This document shows, one piece after another, positions 8,176 through 16,942 of a DNA stretch of 64,000 nucleotides (positions within the stretch are counted from its first letter, which is position 1; the number at the start of each line of letters is the position of its first letter). The DNA lies in assembly GCA_029261295.1 (NCBI GenBank), contig JAJDBP010000017.1:310001-374000 (forward strand), written 5' to 3'. The DNA comes from Nitrospirales bacterium (lineage in GTDB: Bacteria; Nitrospirota; Nitrospiria; Nitrospirales; UBA8639). The position numbers and the translations under genes were made by a program. Under the pieces are notes generated by a model. It was not told where the DNA came from, ran no database searches, and saw nothing but the letters and a program-made list of their open reading frames with translations.

Positions 8176-10086
8176 TCACTTGCATTGCCCTATCGGCTCG
8201 GATTGGGGAAAGCCAAGTTTTATCCACACCGGACATAACATCATACCGACCAGAAGCAATGCCGCAATCCACACTTCTCGCCAGTGAATCCCTAGCGGCG
8301 ATGGACTTCCAACCAGCCAAGACCCAAGACCGGTCAACAAACAAAAGATAGACAACGCAGCCAAACCCATGGCCCACATCGCTCGCCAAAATCGTTGAGA
8401 ACCTCCACCTTGGCCTGGATTGACGCGTCGTACAATTGGTCCCCAGAAACCTGGAGGCTTGGCGCGTCGATAAAAATTTTCTAAACGATCCAGATCTTCG
8501 GGACCAGTCCATAAGGAAACCCCAATGCCGATTATCCCTGATCCAAGACCCATAATCAGTAACCGAAACTCTTCATGATCTGGCATTCCCCACAGTAAAA
8601 ATGGAGCCATCATAATCGATGTGATAATGCAGGCTAATTCCCCCCATGCTGAAATACGCCACCAGACCCATCGCAACACGAGCAACATCCCCATCCCTGC
8701 TCCTAACAACAGACTCACCTGCCAGGCATCCTGAATCGAGGAGAGAAATGGGAGAATACATAGAGCAATGCTTAAAATCAGTAGATTGCTGCCACGCGCC
8801 ACCCAGACTAACGCTTGATTGGAAGGTGCCTTCTTCAACCAGCATTGACAAATAAACCGACGATACACATCGTTCGTCCAATAGGACGCCCCCCAATTCA
8901 AATGTGTATCCACAGTCGAGGCCAAGGCCGCTAACATGCCAACCAGCATGAGGCCTTTTAAGCCAGGCGGTAAGAGTTCATCCATTCCCTGAATAAAGGT
9001 GAACTCCCGTGCCGCCATATCAATGATGCCTGGAGGTGAAGGAAAAATAACCAAAAGGCCTAAGGCCAGCGGCAACCAGATCAAACTACGTAAGAGAACT
9101 TGTGCCAACGTAAACACAACAGCGGCAATTCGTGCGTCATGATCAGTTCGGCAGGCCATCGATCGTTGTGCTAGATAGCCGGTGCCGTCCGCATTCATCT
9201 GCAGAAACCATTGAAACCCATAGACCACGAGGACCAACATGGTCACATCTTTGGCCCCAAAGGGCGTAAAATCTAAAAGCTGATCACCAGTGATTAAATA
9301 GCCCGCCGCCGCAGTGAACTGTTCTTGGATTCGATGAGTGAGTTCGGCTAGACCGCCCACATGATCCACCACTACCCACGCAAACCCCACACTGGCGATC
9401 AGGCCAATAGCCAATTGCACAAGATCAGTATTGACAACACTTCGCAATCCACCAGTGGTGGAATACAACATCGTCACCAAGACAATAGCGCCAATGGAGA
9501 GTAGGTTATTCGTGGAACGAATCCAGATGGTCTTTGTTTCTAAACCTCCAACAGCAAACGGCACACCAGCCCATTCCACACCTCTGACGCATACATCAAA
9601 GACAACCGACGGCAGCCATTGATCCCAAAGCAGAAACGATTCAGCGAGACGAGTCGCAGCCAAGAGAACCATCGCCAAAACGGTGCAATTGATAATCGTG
9701 CCAAAATAGATGGCCTTGATTCCGCGTAAAGCGGCCGCAGCACGATGGCCATAGCGCACCTCGGTGAGTTCTGCGTCGGTCAGTACTCCCACGCGACGCC
9801 AACATGGCGCCAACAAAAATCCCATAAGGAGAAAGGCCAGGGCATAAATCCATAAACGCCATAACGCAAAGATCCCTGCCGTAGCCACCAGACCCGTGAC
9901 GAGAAGAGGCGTATCCGCAGCAAACTGCGTGGCCGCCATGCTCAAACCCGCTTTCCAGCCTGAGAGACTCCGCCCAGCTAGAAAATATTCATCAAGATTT
10001 TGTGAAGCGGTTGCCCGTTCACGAAGCCCGGCATAGAGGGCGTAGAGAACAAAAGCTGACAGAATGGTCCAGTCCAACTTCGTCAT
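8176..10086 (-). CDS. sodium:solute symporter family protein (SSS/SSF)
   Basis: A 636-residue integral membrane protein with about 13-15 hydrophobic segments. The SSF hallmark N-terminus is clear: NLDEYFLAGRSLSGWKAGLS at about 29-48, followed by MAATQFAADTPLLVTG, the usual first-repeat Na+-site region. An internal stretch around LASTVDTHLNWGASYWTNDVYRRF corresponds to the conserved segment near the second sodium-site helix. The substrate cannot be told; this subgroup is not close to PutP or PanF. A small membrane protein gene lies 76 bp upstream on the same strand and is probably cotranscribed. Confidence 0.88.
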   Translation of the reverse strand: MTKLDWTILSAFVLYALYAGLRERATASQNLDEYFLAGRSLSGWKAGLSMAATQFAADTPLLVTGLVATAGIFALWRLWIYALAFLLMGFLLAPCWRRVGVLTDAELTEVRYGHRAAAALRGIKAIYFGTIINCTVLAMVLLAATRLAESFLLWDQWLPSVVFDVCVRGVEWAGVPFAVGGLETKTIWIRSTNNLLSIGAIVLVTMLYSTTGGLRSVVNTDLVQLAIGLIASVGFAWVVVDHVGGLAELTHRIQEQFTAAAGYLITGDQLLDFTPFGAKDVTMLVLVVYGFQWFLQMNADGTGYLAQRSMACRTDHDARIAAVVFTLAQVLLRSLIWLPLALGLLVIFPSPPGIIDMAAREFTFIQGMDELLPPGLKGLMLVGMLAALASTVDTHLNWGASYWTNDVYRRFICQCWLKKAPSNQALVWVARGSNLLILSIALCILPFLSSIQDAWQVSLLLGAGMGMLLVLRWVWWRISAWGELACIITSIMMAPFLLWGMPDHEEFRLLIMGLGSGIIGIGVSLWTGPEDLDRLENFYRRAKPPGFWGPIVRRVNPGQGGGSQRFWRAMWAMGLAALSIFCLLTGLGSWLVGSPSPLGIHWREVWIAALLLVGMMLCPVWIKLGFPQSEPIGQCK

Positions 10087-10162
10087 GATGTGTGCTCATG
10101 CGAATAAAGGCGTGTTCTCATGGCCCGCTATTCGAGAAAGGGAGAAGGGAAGAATAAACCGT

Positions 10163-10576
10163 TTATGCCCCAAACAGGTCCATGATGCGCCACCCCAATA
10201 AGGGTAAACTCAATCCAACGATTGTCAGAATGCCGCCTAATCCCATCGTACCGAAGCCAACAAGGTTAGTACGGACGCCCAACTGAACGGGGACTTTTGA
10301 CTGGAAACCCAGCCCTGCTGGCGGCCATTGACCTGTTGCACGAATTCTCGACCCGATATACATCACATACGCCCCCATGCCCACTGCGGGGAACCCAGCC
10401 ATTATTGTGACGGCAAAAAAGATCAGATCAATTTGCTGAAACGTCACTGGTGTTGGCGGTACATCGTCCTGTGCTACTGCAGAAAGATACTCCATCGTAA
10501 AATAGATCATCGCTCCCCCGAACAACGCAAGGATGAGCAACATTCCCACCATCAATGTTTTCTTGGATGAGTTCAT
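10163..10576 (-). CDS. small membrane protein of unknown function
   Basis: 137 residues with three predicted transmembrane helices, at about 8-30, 48-75 and 105-130. The loops are short, with a basic segment (GSRIRATGQWPPAGL) between helices 2 and 3. No family is recognised. It lies upstream of the sodium:solute symporter on the same strand, so it may be an accessory subunit; that is inference from position only. Confidence 0.6.
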   Translation of the reverse strand: MNSSKKTLMVGMLLILALFGGAMIYFTMEYLSAVAQDDVPPTPVTFQQIDLIFFAVTIMAGFPAVGMGAYVMYIGSRIRATGQWPPAGLGFQSKVPVQLGVRTNLVGFGTMGLGGILTIVGLSLPLLGWRIMDLFGA

Positions 10577-10874
10577 CGGTTATTCAGATTAAAGCGATTT
10601 CGGATTGAAAATAAAGAAAAAAGTATTTAGGCATTTTTTGAAAATCACACTCCTTTGTAAGGAGAGAATGAAGAGTGGCAAAATGGAAGGAACATATAGG
10701 CTCCACACCACGCGATGATCTCATTCGTTCGACTCTACCCCACCTCAATCCTCCCCTTACAAAAGGGAGGAGGCCGGCCAATGCCCCTTTTGCATAAATC
10801 TGAGCAGCCTCCCACTCACACTAATCCTGTTAAAATCAAAACAACGAAAGCATTTGAAATACCATACACTCAAC
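10577..10874. other. intergenic region with a terminator-like hairpin
   Basis: About 300 bp between two minus-strand genes. A hairpin TCCTCCC...GGGAGGA with a 9-nt loop lies near 10749-10771 and could end transcription of the transporter gene upstream, though it has no clean U-tract. Nothing else is evident. Confidence 0.35.
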
Positions 10875-12182
10875 TCATTTTTGATGTCGGCGGATTTGTT
10901 CATGACGTCGCCCCAACCATAGACCCGTCCCTATCCATAACGCGGCAATCGGCATGGCTGTGAATGCCATTTGTGATAATCCCATTCCCCATGTATGCAA
11001 CAGTGAAACAATGCCTGTTCCCGTCGCATCGGCCCCTCGATGGACCACCGTATCAATCACGTTTTTGGCTTGATATTTTTCCTCACGGGGAAGCACGGTA
11101 AAGAGCGTTTCTCTTGTCGGTTTCGTAATGGAAAATTCACCGGCTCGTCGTAGCACACCAAACCCAATTAACACCGGCAACACCGTTGCCAGTCCAAACA
11201 CACCAAAACCAATCAACGATACAATGGGCATCACCACCAACATGATCACGACCCCAAATCGTGTCAGCAACCAACCAATGGCGAAAAACTGAAGGGAAAA
11301 AGCCAACACATTGATCCCAAGATCAACCGACGCGAATAATTGAATGCGATCCTCGGAACTTGGCATGACTTCGGGAATCAAAATAGTTTGCTGCGCATAC
11401 AAGAATGTTGAAAGAACCGAGTAACACATCAGATATAAGGCAATGCCTCTCAAATAGGGAGAACGAATAATCCGCACTGCCCCTATCCATAAACTCGGTG
11501 CAGCTGCTCCCGAGCCTTTCGAGGCAGATAGGTGTGTCGCGCCCAGATTAATACCATGATGGATGTGGTACCACTTCAATAAAGCCATAATGCATCCCAC
11601 CGCAAGGAGCAAAAACATTCCCGACACCAGCAAGAGCCCTTGAATCCCTACTCCTTTTACAGCCATCGCAGTGATAAAGGGACCAGTCATCGCGCCAAGA
11701 CTGCCTCCAGCGGAAATACACCCAAACAGTCGTCGGGCTGCATCAGTAGGAAAGACATCGGCCATAAAACTCCAAAAAATCGATACGACAAAAAGATTAA
11801 AGACACTCAGCCACACAAAAAAAATCGGTCCAATCGTCTTCACCTCAAACCCATTTTGTAAGGCCACAAAAAATGCCAGCAAATTCATGACAAAAAACCC
11901 ATACACCATTGGCAACAATCGCCGAATGGGAAAATGACCTGCCACCCATCCGAACAGCGGAATGACGGCGAGCATCGTAAGAAAAACGACTGAAAATAAC
12001 CAAGGTAATTTATGCGCTCCCAAAAGTACCCCCATTTCATCCCGAACAGGACGGAGGATGTAATATGCAGCTAGCACGCAAAAAAAATACAGGAACGACC
12101 AGAGCAAAGCTGAAAACTCTTCCCGCTTTACTGGAACAACACGTTGGATCAACTCATAGACGCGAGTATGGATAATTCCCAT
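10875..12182 (-). CDS. ATP/ADP-translocase-like MFS transporter
   Basis: A 435-residue protein with about 12 transmembrane segments. The N-terminal signature FFCVLAAYYILRPVRDEMG (about 32-50) is characteristic of free-living bacterial members of the nucleotide-transporter (NTT/AAA, TlcA-like) branch of the MFS clan. Members in intracellular bacteria exchange ATP for ADP, but the roles of free-living homologues are unknown, so I do not assign nucleotide exchange. A soluble-looking stretch (about 350-375, TKPTRETLFTVLPREEKYQA) is also typical of this group. It stands alone, with 66 bp to the metallophosphoesterase gene. Confidence 0.75.
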   Translation of the reverse strand: MGIIHTRVYELIQRVVPVKREEFSALLWSFLYFFCVLAAYYILRPVRDEMGVLLGAHKLPWLFSVVFLTMLAVIPLFGWVAGHFPIRRLLPMVYGFFVMNLLAFFVALQNGFEVKTIGPIFFVWLSVFNLFVVSIFWSFMADVFPTDAARRLFGCISAGGSLGAMTGPFITAMAVKGVGIQGLLLVSGMFLLLAVGCIMALLKWYHIHHGINLGATHLSASKGSGAAAPSLWIGAVRIIRSPYLRGIALYLMCYSVLSTFLYAQQTILIPEVMPSSEDRIQLFASVDLGINVLAFSLQFFAIGWLLTRFGVVIMLVVMPIVSLIGFGVFGLATVLPVLIGFGVLRRAGEFSITKPTRETLFTVLPREEKYQAKNVIDTVVHRGADATGTGIVSLLHTWGMGLSQMAFTAMPIAALWIGTGLWLGRRHEQIRRHQK

Positions 12183-12248
12183 TTTTCAAGTAGTCAAAAT
12201 AATCAAAGCGGGAAATGATTGGATAGGGAAAATATTTATTACGTGATC

Positions 12249-13055
12249 TTAGGAGATTTCGAGGACATCAGAAATACAGGGCTCTCCATATTCAGCAGAA
12301 CCCGTGAGAACTCGAAGATTTGGTAACATCTCGACTGTGCCAGCATGATGCGTATGTCCGCAGAGCACTGTAATAGTAGCGTGAGGTCTGTCTTGCGCAA
12401 ATTCTAGTAAGACGTCACCCACAGCTTTACACGCAAAATAGGGCAACCAATCAGCATTCCCCATTTTCCCCTGATACCAACAGGCTTCTTTAAAGGGTGG
12501 AACATGAGTGAGACAGATGACCTCTTGATATGAGGCCAAAGCCTTCGACAACGTCTCCCCTAGATTCTGAGCCGCTTCATCTCCTAGCGCTTGAAGCTTA
12601 CCGATGACCGCCTCTCGATTGAGCCCCTGAAAATCACGAATCAATTCTTGGTCACTAAGTCTAACGGGAGACTGCTCATAGCTTCCCAACCGCCCGTCGC
12701 CCCAACCATCATGCCCTAGCAACACCGTCTTTGGTGTGAGTTCAATCGATTGTAAGCCAGTCAGATAGTACAGCCCAGATTGAACCTGACACCAATCTTG
12801 AATATCACGTCTCACCACTTCAATCAAACCATGATAAAAATCGTGATTCCCTAAGACAAAATATATAGGCATCGCTATCGCCCGCTTCATCTCCAAAAGC
12901 AACTCCCGCAGACACGGTGCTTCCGCAATATCACCCGTGATAAAGACAACCTCTGGCTGAGCATCCTCAATCGATAAATAAAAAGCTGCTCGCTCCTGCG
13001 ACCGCAGAAAGTTCAAATGTATATCAGTGACCCATACGACTCGCATAGCGGCCAT
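12249..13055 (-). CDS. calcineurin-like metallophosphoesterase
   Basis: A 268-residue cytoplasmic hydrolase with the full set of metal-binding motifs: TDIH (D11, H13), GD (D42 in FITGDIAE), GNHD (N70, H71), a His in CLTHVPPF and GHTH near 231. The dimetal site is therefore complete. The substrate is unknown; family members hydrolyse phosphomonoesters or phosphodiesters, including nucleotides. The start may be ATG 13055 or the internal ATG 13046, which gives MRVVWVTD and a better-spaced AAGG; the difference is three residues. No operon partner is evident. Confidence 0.88.
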   Translation of the reverse strand: MAAMRVVWVTDIHLNFLRSQERAAFYLSIEDAQPEVVFITGDIAEAPCLRELLLEMKRAIAMPIYFVLGNHDFYHGLIEVVRRDIQDWCQVQSGLYYLTGLQSIELTPKTVLLGHDGWGDGRLGSYEQSPVRLSDQELIRDFQGLNREAVIGKLQALGDEAAQNLGETLSKALASYQEVICLTHVPPFKEACWYQGKMGNADWLPYFACKAVGDVLLEFAQDRPHATITVLCGHTHHAGTVEMLPNLRVLTGSAEYGEPCISDVLEIS

Positions 13056-13261
13056 ACCTTAGCAAAAAATAGAGCAATTCGCTTGAGCGTAATTTGAAAA
13101 AAATCAAAGGGGTATTCATATTCTAAAGTGCATATTCTCACAACCAAGGTTATTGCTCTTGCTCTCTGCAGTAGCCGAAGCCACCAAGCCATGGTATAAC
13201 TCTAAAACTTTTTGGACGTTCTAGGTTCCTCACGACCATCGCACGAGAAAAGGAGTCAGTC

Positions 13262-13819
13262 ATGACAGATATATCCCAATCACCTGATAGCGAACTCGCC
13301 ACATTGGGCGGGGGTTGTTTTTGGTGTTTAGAAGCTGTCTTTGATCAAGTCAAGGGCGTGGAATCGGTGGAGTCGGGATACATGGGTGGGGGACGACCCA
13401 ATCCAACGTATGAGGCAGTCTGCACAGGAACAACCGGCTATGCAGAGATCATTCAGATTCAATTTAATCCAAAGGTGATTTCATTCAAGGAACTTCTGTT
13501 AATCTTTTTTGGTATTCACGACCCGACAACATTAAATCGACAGGGTAACGACTCGGGGACTCAATATCGTTCGGCCATTTTTTATCATTCACCACAACAA
13601 GAAACCATAGCTAAAGAAGTCATCGAACAGTTAACGAATGACAAACTTTTTGATACAGATATTGTCACCGAAGTCGTCCCTCTTTCAAAATTTTATATAG
13701 CTGAGCAGTATCATCAAGAATATTTTGTGCAGAACCCTTCTCAGCCCTATTGCTCCTACCTCATTGGACCGAAGGTGGCTAAATTTCGCCAACAGTTTGC
13801 CACCAAGCTGAAATCCTGA
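13262..13819 (+). CDS. msrA: peptide-methionine (S)-S-oxide reductase
   Basis: 185 residues, the usual MsrA size. The catalytic motif GGGCFWCLEAVF has the sulfenic-acid-forming Cys at C19. MGGGRPNPTYEAVCTGTTGYAE and the HDPTTLNRQGNDSGTQYRS region, both family hallmarks, are intact. The enzyme reduces methionine-S-sulfoxide in proteins, with thioredoxin as the reductant. A strong AAAAGGAG site precedes the ATG. No signal peptide is seen, so it acts in the cytoplasm. It is a single-gene unit convergent with the next gene. Confidence 0.96.
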   Translation: MTDISQSPDSELATLGGGCFWCLEAVFDQVKGVESVESGYMGGGRPNPTYEAVCTGTTGYAEIIQIQFNPKVISFKELLLIFFGIHDPTTLNRQGNDSGTQYRSAIFYHSPQQETIAKEVIEQLTNDKLFDTDIVTEVVPLSKFYIAEQYHQEYFVQNPSQPYCSYLIGPKVAKFRQQFATKLKS

Positions 13820-13848
13820 TCAGTAGAATTTCTCAATTCACACCACGA

Positions 13849-14292
13849 TCATCGCCCAGATACCAAATTCGAAAGAGCATCACTCAAGCCACCCCAGACA
13901 TCGGCTTTCAAGGTCGCCTGATAGGGATGTACAATAATCGATGTTCGAGGCGGACAATACGGCACATCGACCCTCTCAACACCAATAGGCTGTGCCACTA
14001 TCGGAATTCCTGGCATGATGTCTATTTTCTGCACGACCAACTGTACTCGCGATTCAAGAATACAAAAATCTTGGAATCCTTGAGCGCGTGAGAGAGTGGG
14101 ATCGAGAAACTTGACGCGATGCCGATCAGTCGAAAAAACCACATCCCCAGCTTTCAATGGTCCTTCCGGGCCAACTGAATAGAGGACGATTGGGACCATG
14201 AGGACCGCGACCATGGTCAATCCGATTGGAATAAGTGAAGTGCGAGACGAATCGGACGTCTCATCATCTGGAAAACGATTAGAATTCATCAC
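13849..14292 (-). CDS. single-pass membrane protein of unknown function
   Basis: 147 residues. A polar N-terminal 20 residues precede one hydrophobic segment (about 21-42, LIPIGLTMVAVLMVPIVLYS), with a soluble domain of about 100 residues after it, most likely periplasmic. Two cysteines (in FCILESR and VPYCPPR) may pair. No family is recognised. It is divergent from the next gene at 14350, and the 57-bp gap must hold both promoters. Confidence 0.55.
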   Translation of the reverse strand: MMNSNRFPDDETSDSSRTSLIPIGLTMVAVLMVPIVLYSVGPEGPLKAGDVVFSTDRHRVKFLDPTLSRAQGFQDFCILESRVQLVVQKIDIMPGIPIVAQPIGVERVDVPYCPPRTSIIVHPYQATLKADVWGGLSDALSNLVSGR

Positions 14293-14349
14293 GGCTCTGA
14301 TGCATTTCTTGATGAGATTTCAGACCATACCAAACATCATCTCACCAGT

Positions 14350-14697
14350 ATGACAAAGACATTCCAACAATTATGGACTCAATGGCCCTGGCGCCCTCTT
14401 CGAAATTGTCCTGGGCGATTTGTGATGCCATGGACTGAACATGCTATTTCATTTGAAATGTTACTCGATGATCCATGCGCTCCCCAAGTATTATCCAGTC
14501 CACATGCCAATGATCCCGTTCTGGTGGTCGAATTGGAAGATGGCGGAATCATTTCCTACCAACAGGCTGATGGCCGCATGATTCATACCCTCAATACACC
14601 TGAAGGTTTTTCCCGAAAGCTTCAACAATTAAAGATCCCCATGGCCGAGACCCATGCTCCCTCAACTCAACACTCACATGACTTACCTTTTCGTTAA
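14350..14697 (+). CDS. hypothetical protein
   Basis: 115 residues with a Trp-rich N-terminus (LWTQWPWRPLRNCPGRF) and a middle that looks like a small beta domain (LVVELEDGGIISYQQADGR). There is no signal peptide or membrane segment. The last 4 bp overlap the end of the convergent CarS-like gene. No clear ribosome-binding site precedes ATG 14350. Coding is likely from composition, but the function is unknown. Confidence 0.5.
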   Translation: MTKTFQQLWTQWPWRPLRNCPGRFVMPWTEHAISFEMLLDDPCAPQVLSSPHANDPVLVVELEDGGIISYQQADGRMIHTLNTPEGFSRKLQQLKIPMAETHAPSTQHSHDLPFR

Positions 14698-15173
14698 TAG
14701 GGATGCTTACGAATATGCAGTTTGTACAATATGACCGAAAGGCCTAGTTCTAGGAGGAAAAAGCCAGTTACTGTTCCTACGATTCCTTCCAATGTTAGAG
14801 AGAGCTGATACCAAACCCCCAGCAAAGGTAAGAGACTTTCTGGAATCTGGTCTAATCCCATGGCCATCGAGGAGGAAGGCATATTCAAGCGACGCTTTAC
14901 AAAACTTGACAGGCAATCTCCTACCATTGCCCCACAAGCCACAACCAACCCAATATTCCATGGCAACCCGAATGCCAGGGCTACAACTGGCACACTCATA
15001 ATCGAGCAGAGCACACCTCGGAATGTTTTAGATGGCCCCAGAATAGGACTACCGTCAAAAAACAACGCACCGCCATCAATTGCCCTTGGCCAACGGCCAT
15101 TCATAAGCTGACGCCCGATAATCGGTGCGCCATTCGCTACGAGAATTAAGAAGAGTAATTGAAAGTAGATCAT
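14694..15173 (-). CDS. CarS/CDP-archaeol synthase-like membrane cytidylyltransferase
   Basis: 159 residues with four to five transmembrane helices. The conserved CarS (DUF46) motifs are present: GPSKTFRG at about 46-53 and GDCLSSFVKRRLNMP with LDQIPES at about 85-110. In archaea, CarS couples CTP to di-geranylgeranylglyceryl phosphate to make CDP-archaeol. Bacterial homologues exist but their substrate is uncertain, so the gene symbol is withheld. No other archaeal-lipid gene is in the window. It lies upstream of no obvious partner; ttcA follows on the same strand 112 bp further right. Confidence 0.8.
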   Translation of the reverse strand: MIYFQLLFLILVANGAPIIGRQLMNGRWPRAIDGGALFFDGSPILGPSKTFRGVLCSIMSVPVVALAFGLPWNIGLVVACGAMVGDCLSSFVKRRLNMPSSSMAMGLDQIPESLLPLLGVWYQLSLTLEGIVGTVTGFFLLELGLSVILYKLHIRKHPY

Positions 15174-15285
15174 GTGGATTTAGCCGACATATTCGAAAGG
15201 AAACCTAGCAGCTATAAATAACCTATATGACGATTGAAAAGTGCCTTTATGGTCAAAAATACAGGCGAGAAATAGAAACGGAGGA

Positions 15286-16107
15286 CTAACCAATAGTTCG
15301 CTTCAAGGAAGAAAAATCAAACAGGCTTCGGTCAAGGAGATGACTAGGTCTGACATTTGTTAAGGCTGCAAAAAGGCTATCCCCGGAACCTGGGTAACGA
15401 CTCTCCCAATCTTTCAACAGGGTTTTCACTTCTTGTCGTTTCAAATTTTCTTGTGATCCACATAGATCACACGGAATGATGGGGAAGTTTCGCAGCTCGC
15501 CATACCTGGCTAAATCGATTTCTCGAACATAGGCCAAAGGTCGAATCACCACATGCCTCCCATCATCAGAACGTAATTTTGGTGGCATCGCTTTGAGGCT
15601 TCCATTGAACAACATATTCAACATCATCGTTTCCATCATGTCATCTCGATGATGCCCCAAGGCAATTTTTGTTGCCCCCAGCCTATCTGCCAGGCCATAC
15701 AATATTCCTCGACGCAAGCGAGAACATAAGGAACAGGTCGTTTTCCCCTCTGGGATTAATTCTTTCACAATCGAATAGGTATCTTGTTCTTCAATATGAA
15801 AAGACACTCCGAGTTTCGTCAGATAGTCAGGCAGGACATGTTCAGGAAAACCCGGTTGCTTTTGATCTAAGTTGACGGCAATTAATTGATAAGAGATCGG
15901 CGCTCGAGATTGCATGGACAACAAAATATCCAACAGACCGTAGCTATCTTTCCCACCAGACAGACACACCATGACCTTATCTCCAGCCTCAATCATGGAA
16001 AAATCGGCCACGGCTTGCCCAACTAACCGACACAGACGTAAGTGCAACTTCTGAGTAGAGCCAGTGAAGTTAATTTTGATAAGACGATCTTGTGATTCTT
16101 GCAGCAT
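15286..16107 (-). CDS. ttcA: tRNA 2-thiocytidine(32) synthetase TtcA
   Basis: A 273-residue PP-loop ATPase. The SGGKDS loop (50-55) binds ATP. The CxxC pair C125/C128 (in [12 protein letters not shown]) plus a third Cys in PCDLCGS (C213 or C216) match the residues that hold the [4Fe-4S] cluster in Ttc[15 protein letters not shown] follows, as in the family. TtcA thiolates C32 of some tRNAs. The rather complete match to TtcA, rather than to TilS or TtuA, makes the assignment firm. It is cytoplasmic, with no operon partner. Confidence 0.92.
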   Translation of the reverse strand: MLQESQDRLIKINFTGSTQKLHLRLCRLVGQAVADFSMIEAGDKVMVCLSGGKDSYGLLDILLSMQSRAPISYQLIAVNLDQKQPGFPEHVLPDYLTKLGVSFHIEEQDTYSIVKELIPEGKTTCSLCSRLRRGILYGLADRLGATKIALGHHRDDMMETMMLNMLFNGSLKAMPPKLRSDDGRHVVIRPLAYVREIDLARYGELRNFPIIPCDLCGSQENLKRQEVKTLLKDWESRYPGSGDSLFAALTNVRPSHLLDRSLFDFSSLKRTIG

Positions 16108-16145
16108 ATCTTTATTTCCTAGATTTGAGATCCTACCCGACTTCT

Positions 16146-16847
16146 TTAGAGAAATTCGAATGCCATGGAGACGGAACCCTTTGCCGGCACCGTGACTTCT
16201 TGCTCTATACTTCCCAATATTTCATGCCAGACCACAATCGTATAGGTTCCAGGTGGTAAAGTCGGTAATTGAAACCCTCCTGATTCATCAGTGACCGCAA
16301 AAAAATGGTGATCAAATACCAGGAAGGCGCCAGTCATGAAGGTATGCTTATCACAACGAATGACATGTAATCCCTTCCGTTTAAGCGTTTTGGGTATGGG
16401 ACGTGAATTTGCTACTTGGGCGACATTCAAAAAAGTCTTTTTCCCAAGTTTGATATGCGTATTATGAAGAATAGGGTCTTGATTGTGAATTTCAAGAACT
16501 TCTCCCTTTCGGGCCGCTCCTATTCTCGGCATAAACACACACTTTGTATTCTCCATGATCCGTTTCGGTAAAACCTTTTCGATCCCACTAACGGGAGGGT
16601 CTTTCACACTCACGACCACCTGTCGAAGGCCAGAAGTTGCTTCATCAACCTGAATAGCCTGAATGGACACTTCCTTCCCACAGACCTCCTCATCTGCTTT
16701 TACGACATGTGTTTCTGCTACTGGCAATTCTCCATAAAAAAACACCTTTCCAACTACCGGTGGTCCTTCTCCCATGGCTATACCCATTCCCGTCTGACTT
16801 AAAAGAACCAGGACGACCAGTAGAACCCTAGGTATTACATTTGGCAT
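16146..16847 (-). CDS. exported cupredoxin/carboxypeptidase-regulatory-like protein
   Basis: 233 residues with an N-terminal signal peptide (about 1-25). A cupredoxin-like domain follows (about 110-180) with a plausible type 1 copper site: H128 (in ILHNTHI), C165 and H168 (in RCDKHTFM) and M171. The C-terminal 60 residues ([18 protein letters not shown]) resemble a carboxypeptidase-regulatory or beta-sandwich repeat. I infer a periplasmic electron carrier or copper-binding protein. Two Cys outside the site (C56, C103) could form a disulfide. It is divergent from the hybrid kinase gene, with 95 bp between chosen starts. Confidence 0.75.
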   Translation of the reverse strand: MPNVIPRVLLVVLVLLSQTGMGIAMGEGPPVVGKVFFYGELPVAETHVVKADEEVCGKEVSIQAIQVDEATSGLRQVVVSVKDPPVSGIEKVLPKRIMENTKCVFMPRIGAARKGEVLEIHNQDPILHNTHIKLGKKTFLNVAQVANSRPIPKTLKRKGLHVIRCDKHTFMTGAFLVFDHHFFAVTDESGGFQLPTLPPGTYTIVVWHEILGSIEQEVTVPAKGSVSMAFEFL

Positions 16848-16942
16848 CGTTCCAGTCTATCCCCCCCCCTAAGGGTGGTCAAGAATCACCAGACCCGCTC
16901 TGTGTTTACTTCCTTTCGTATCTTCTTTATCCTTTTCATTCC

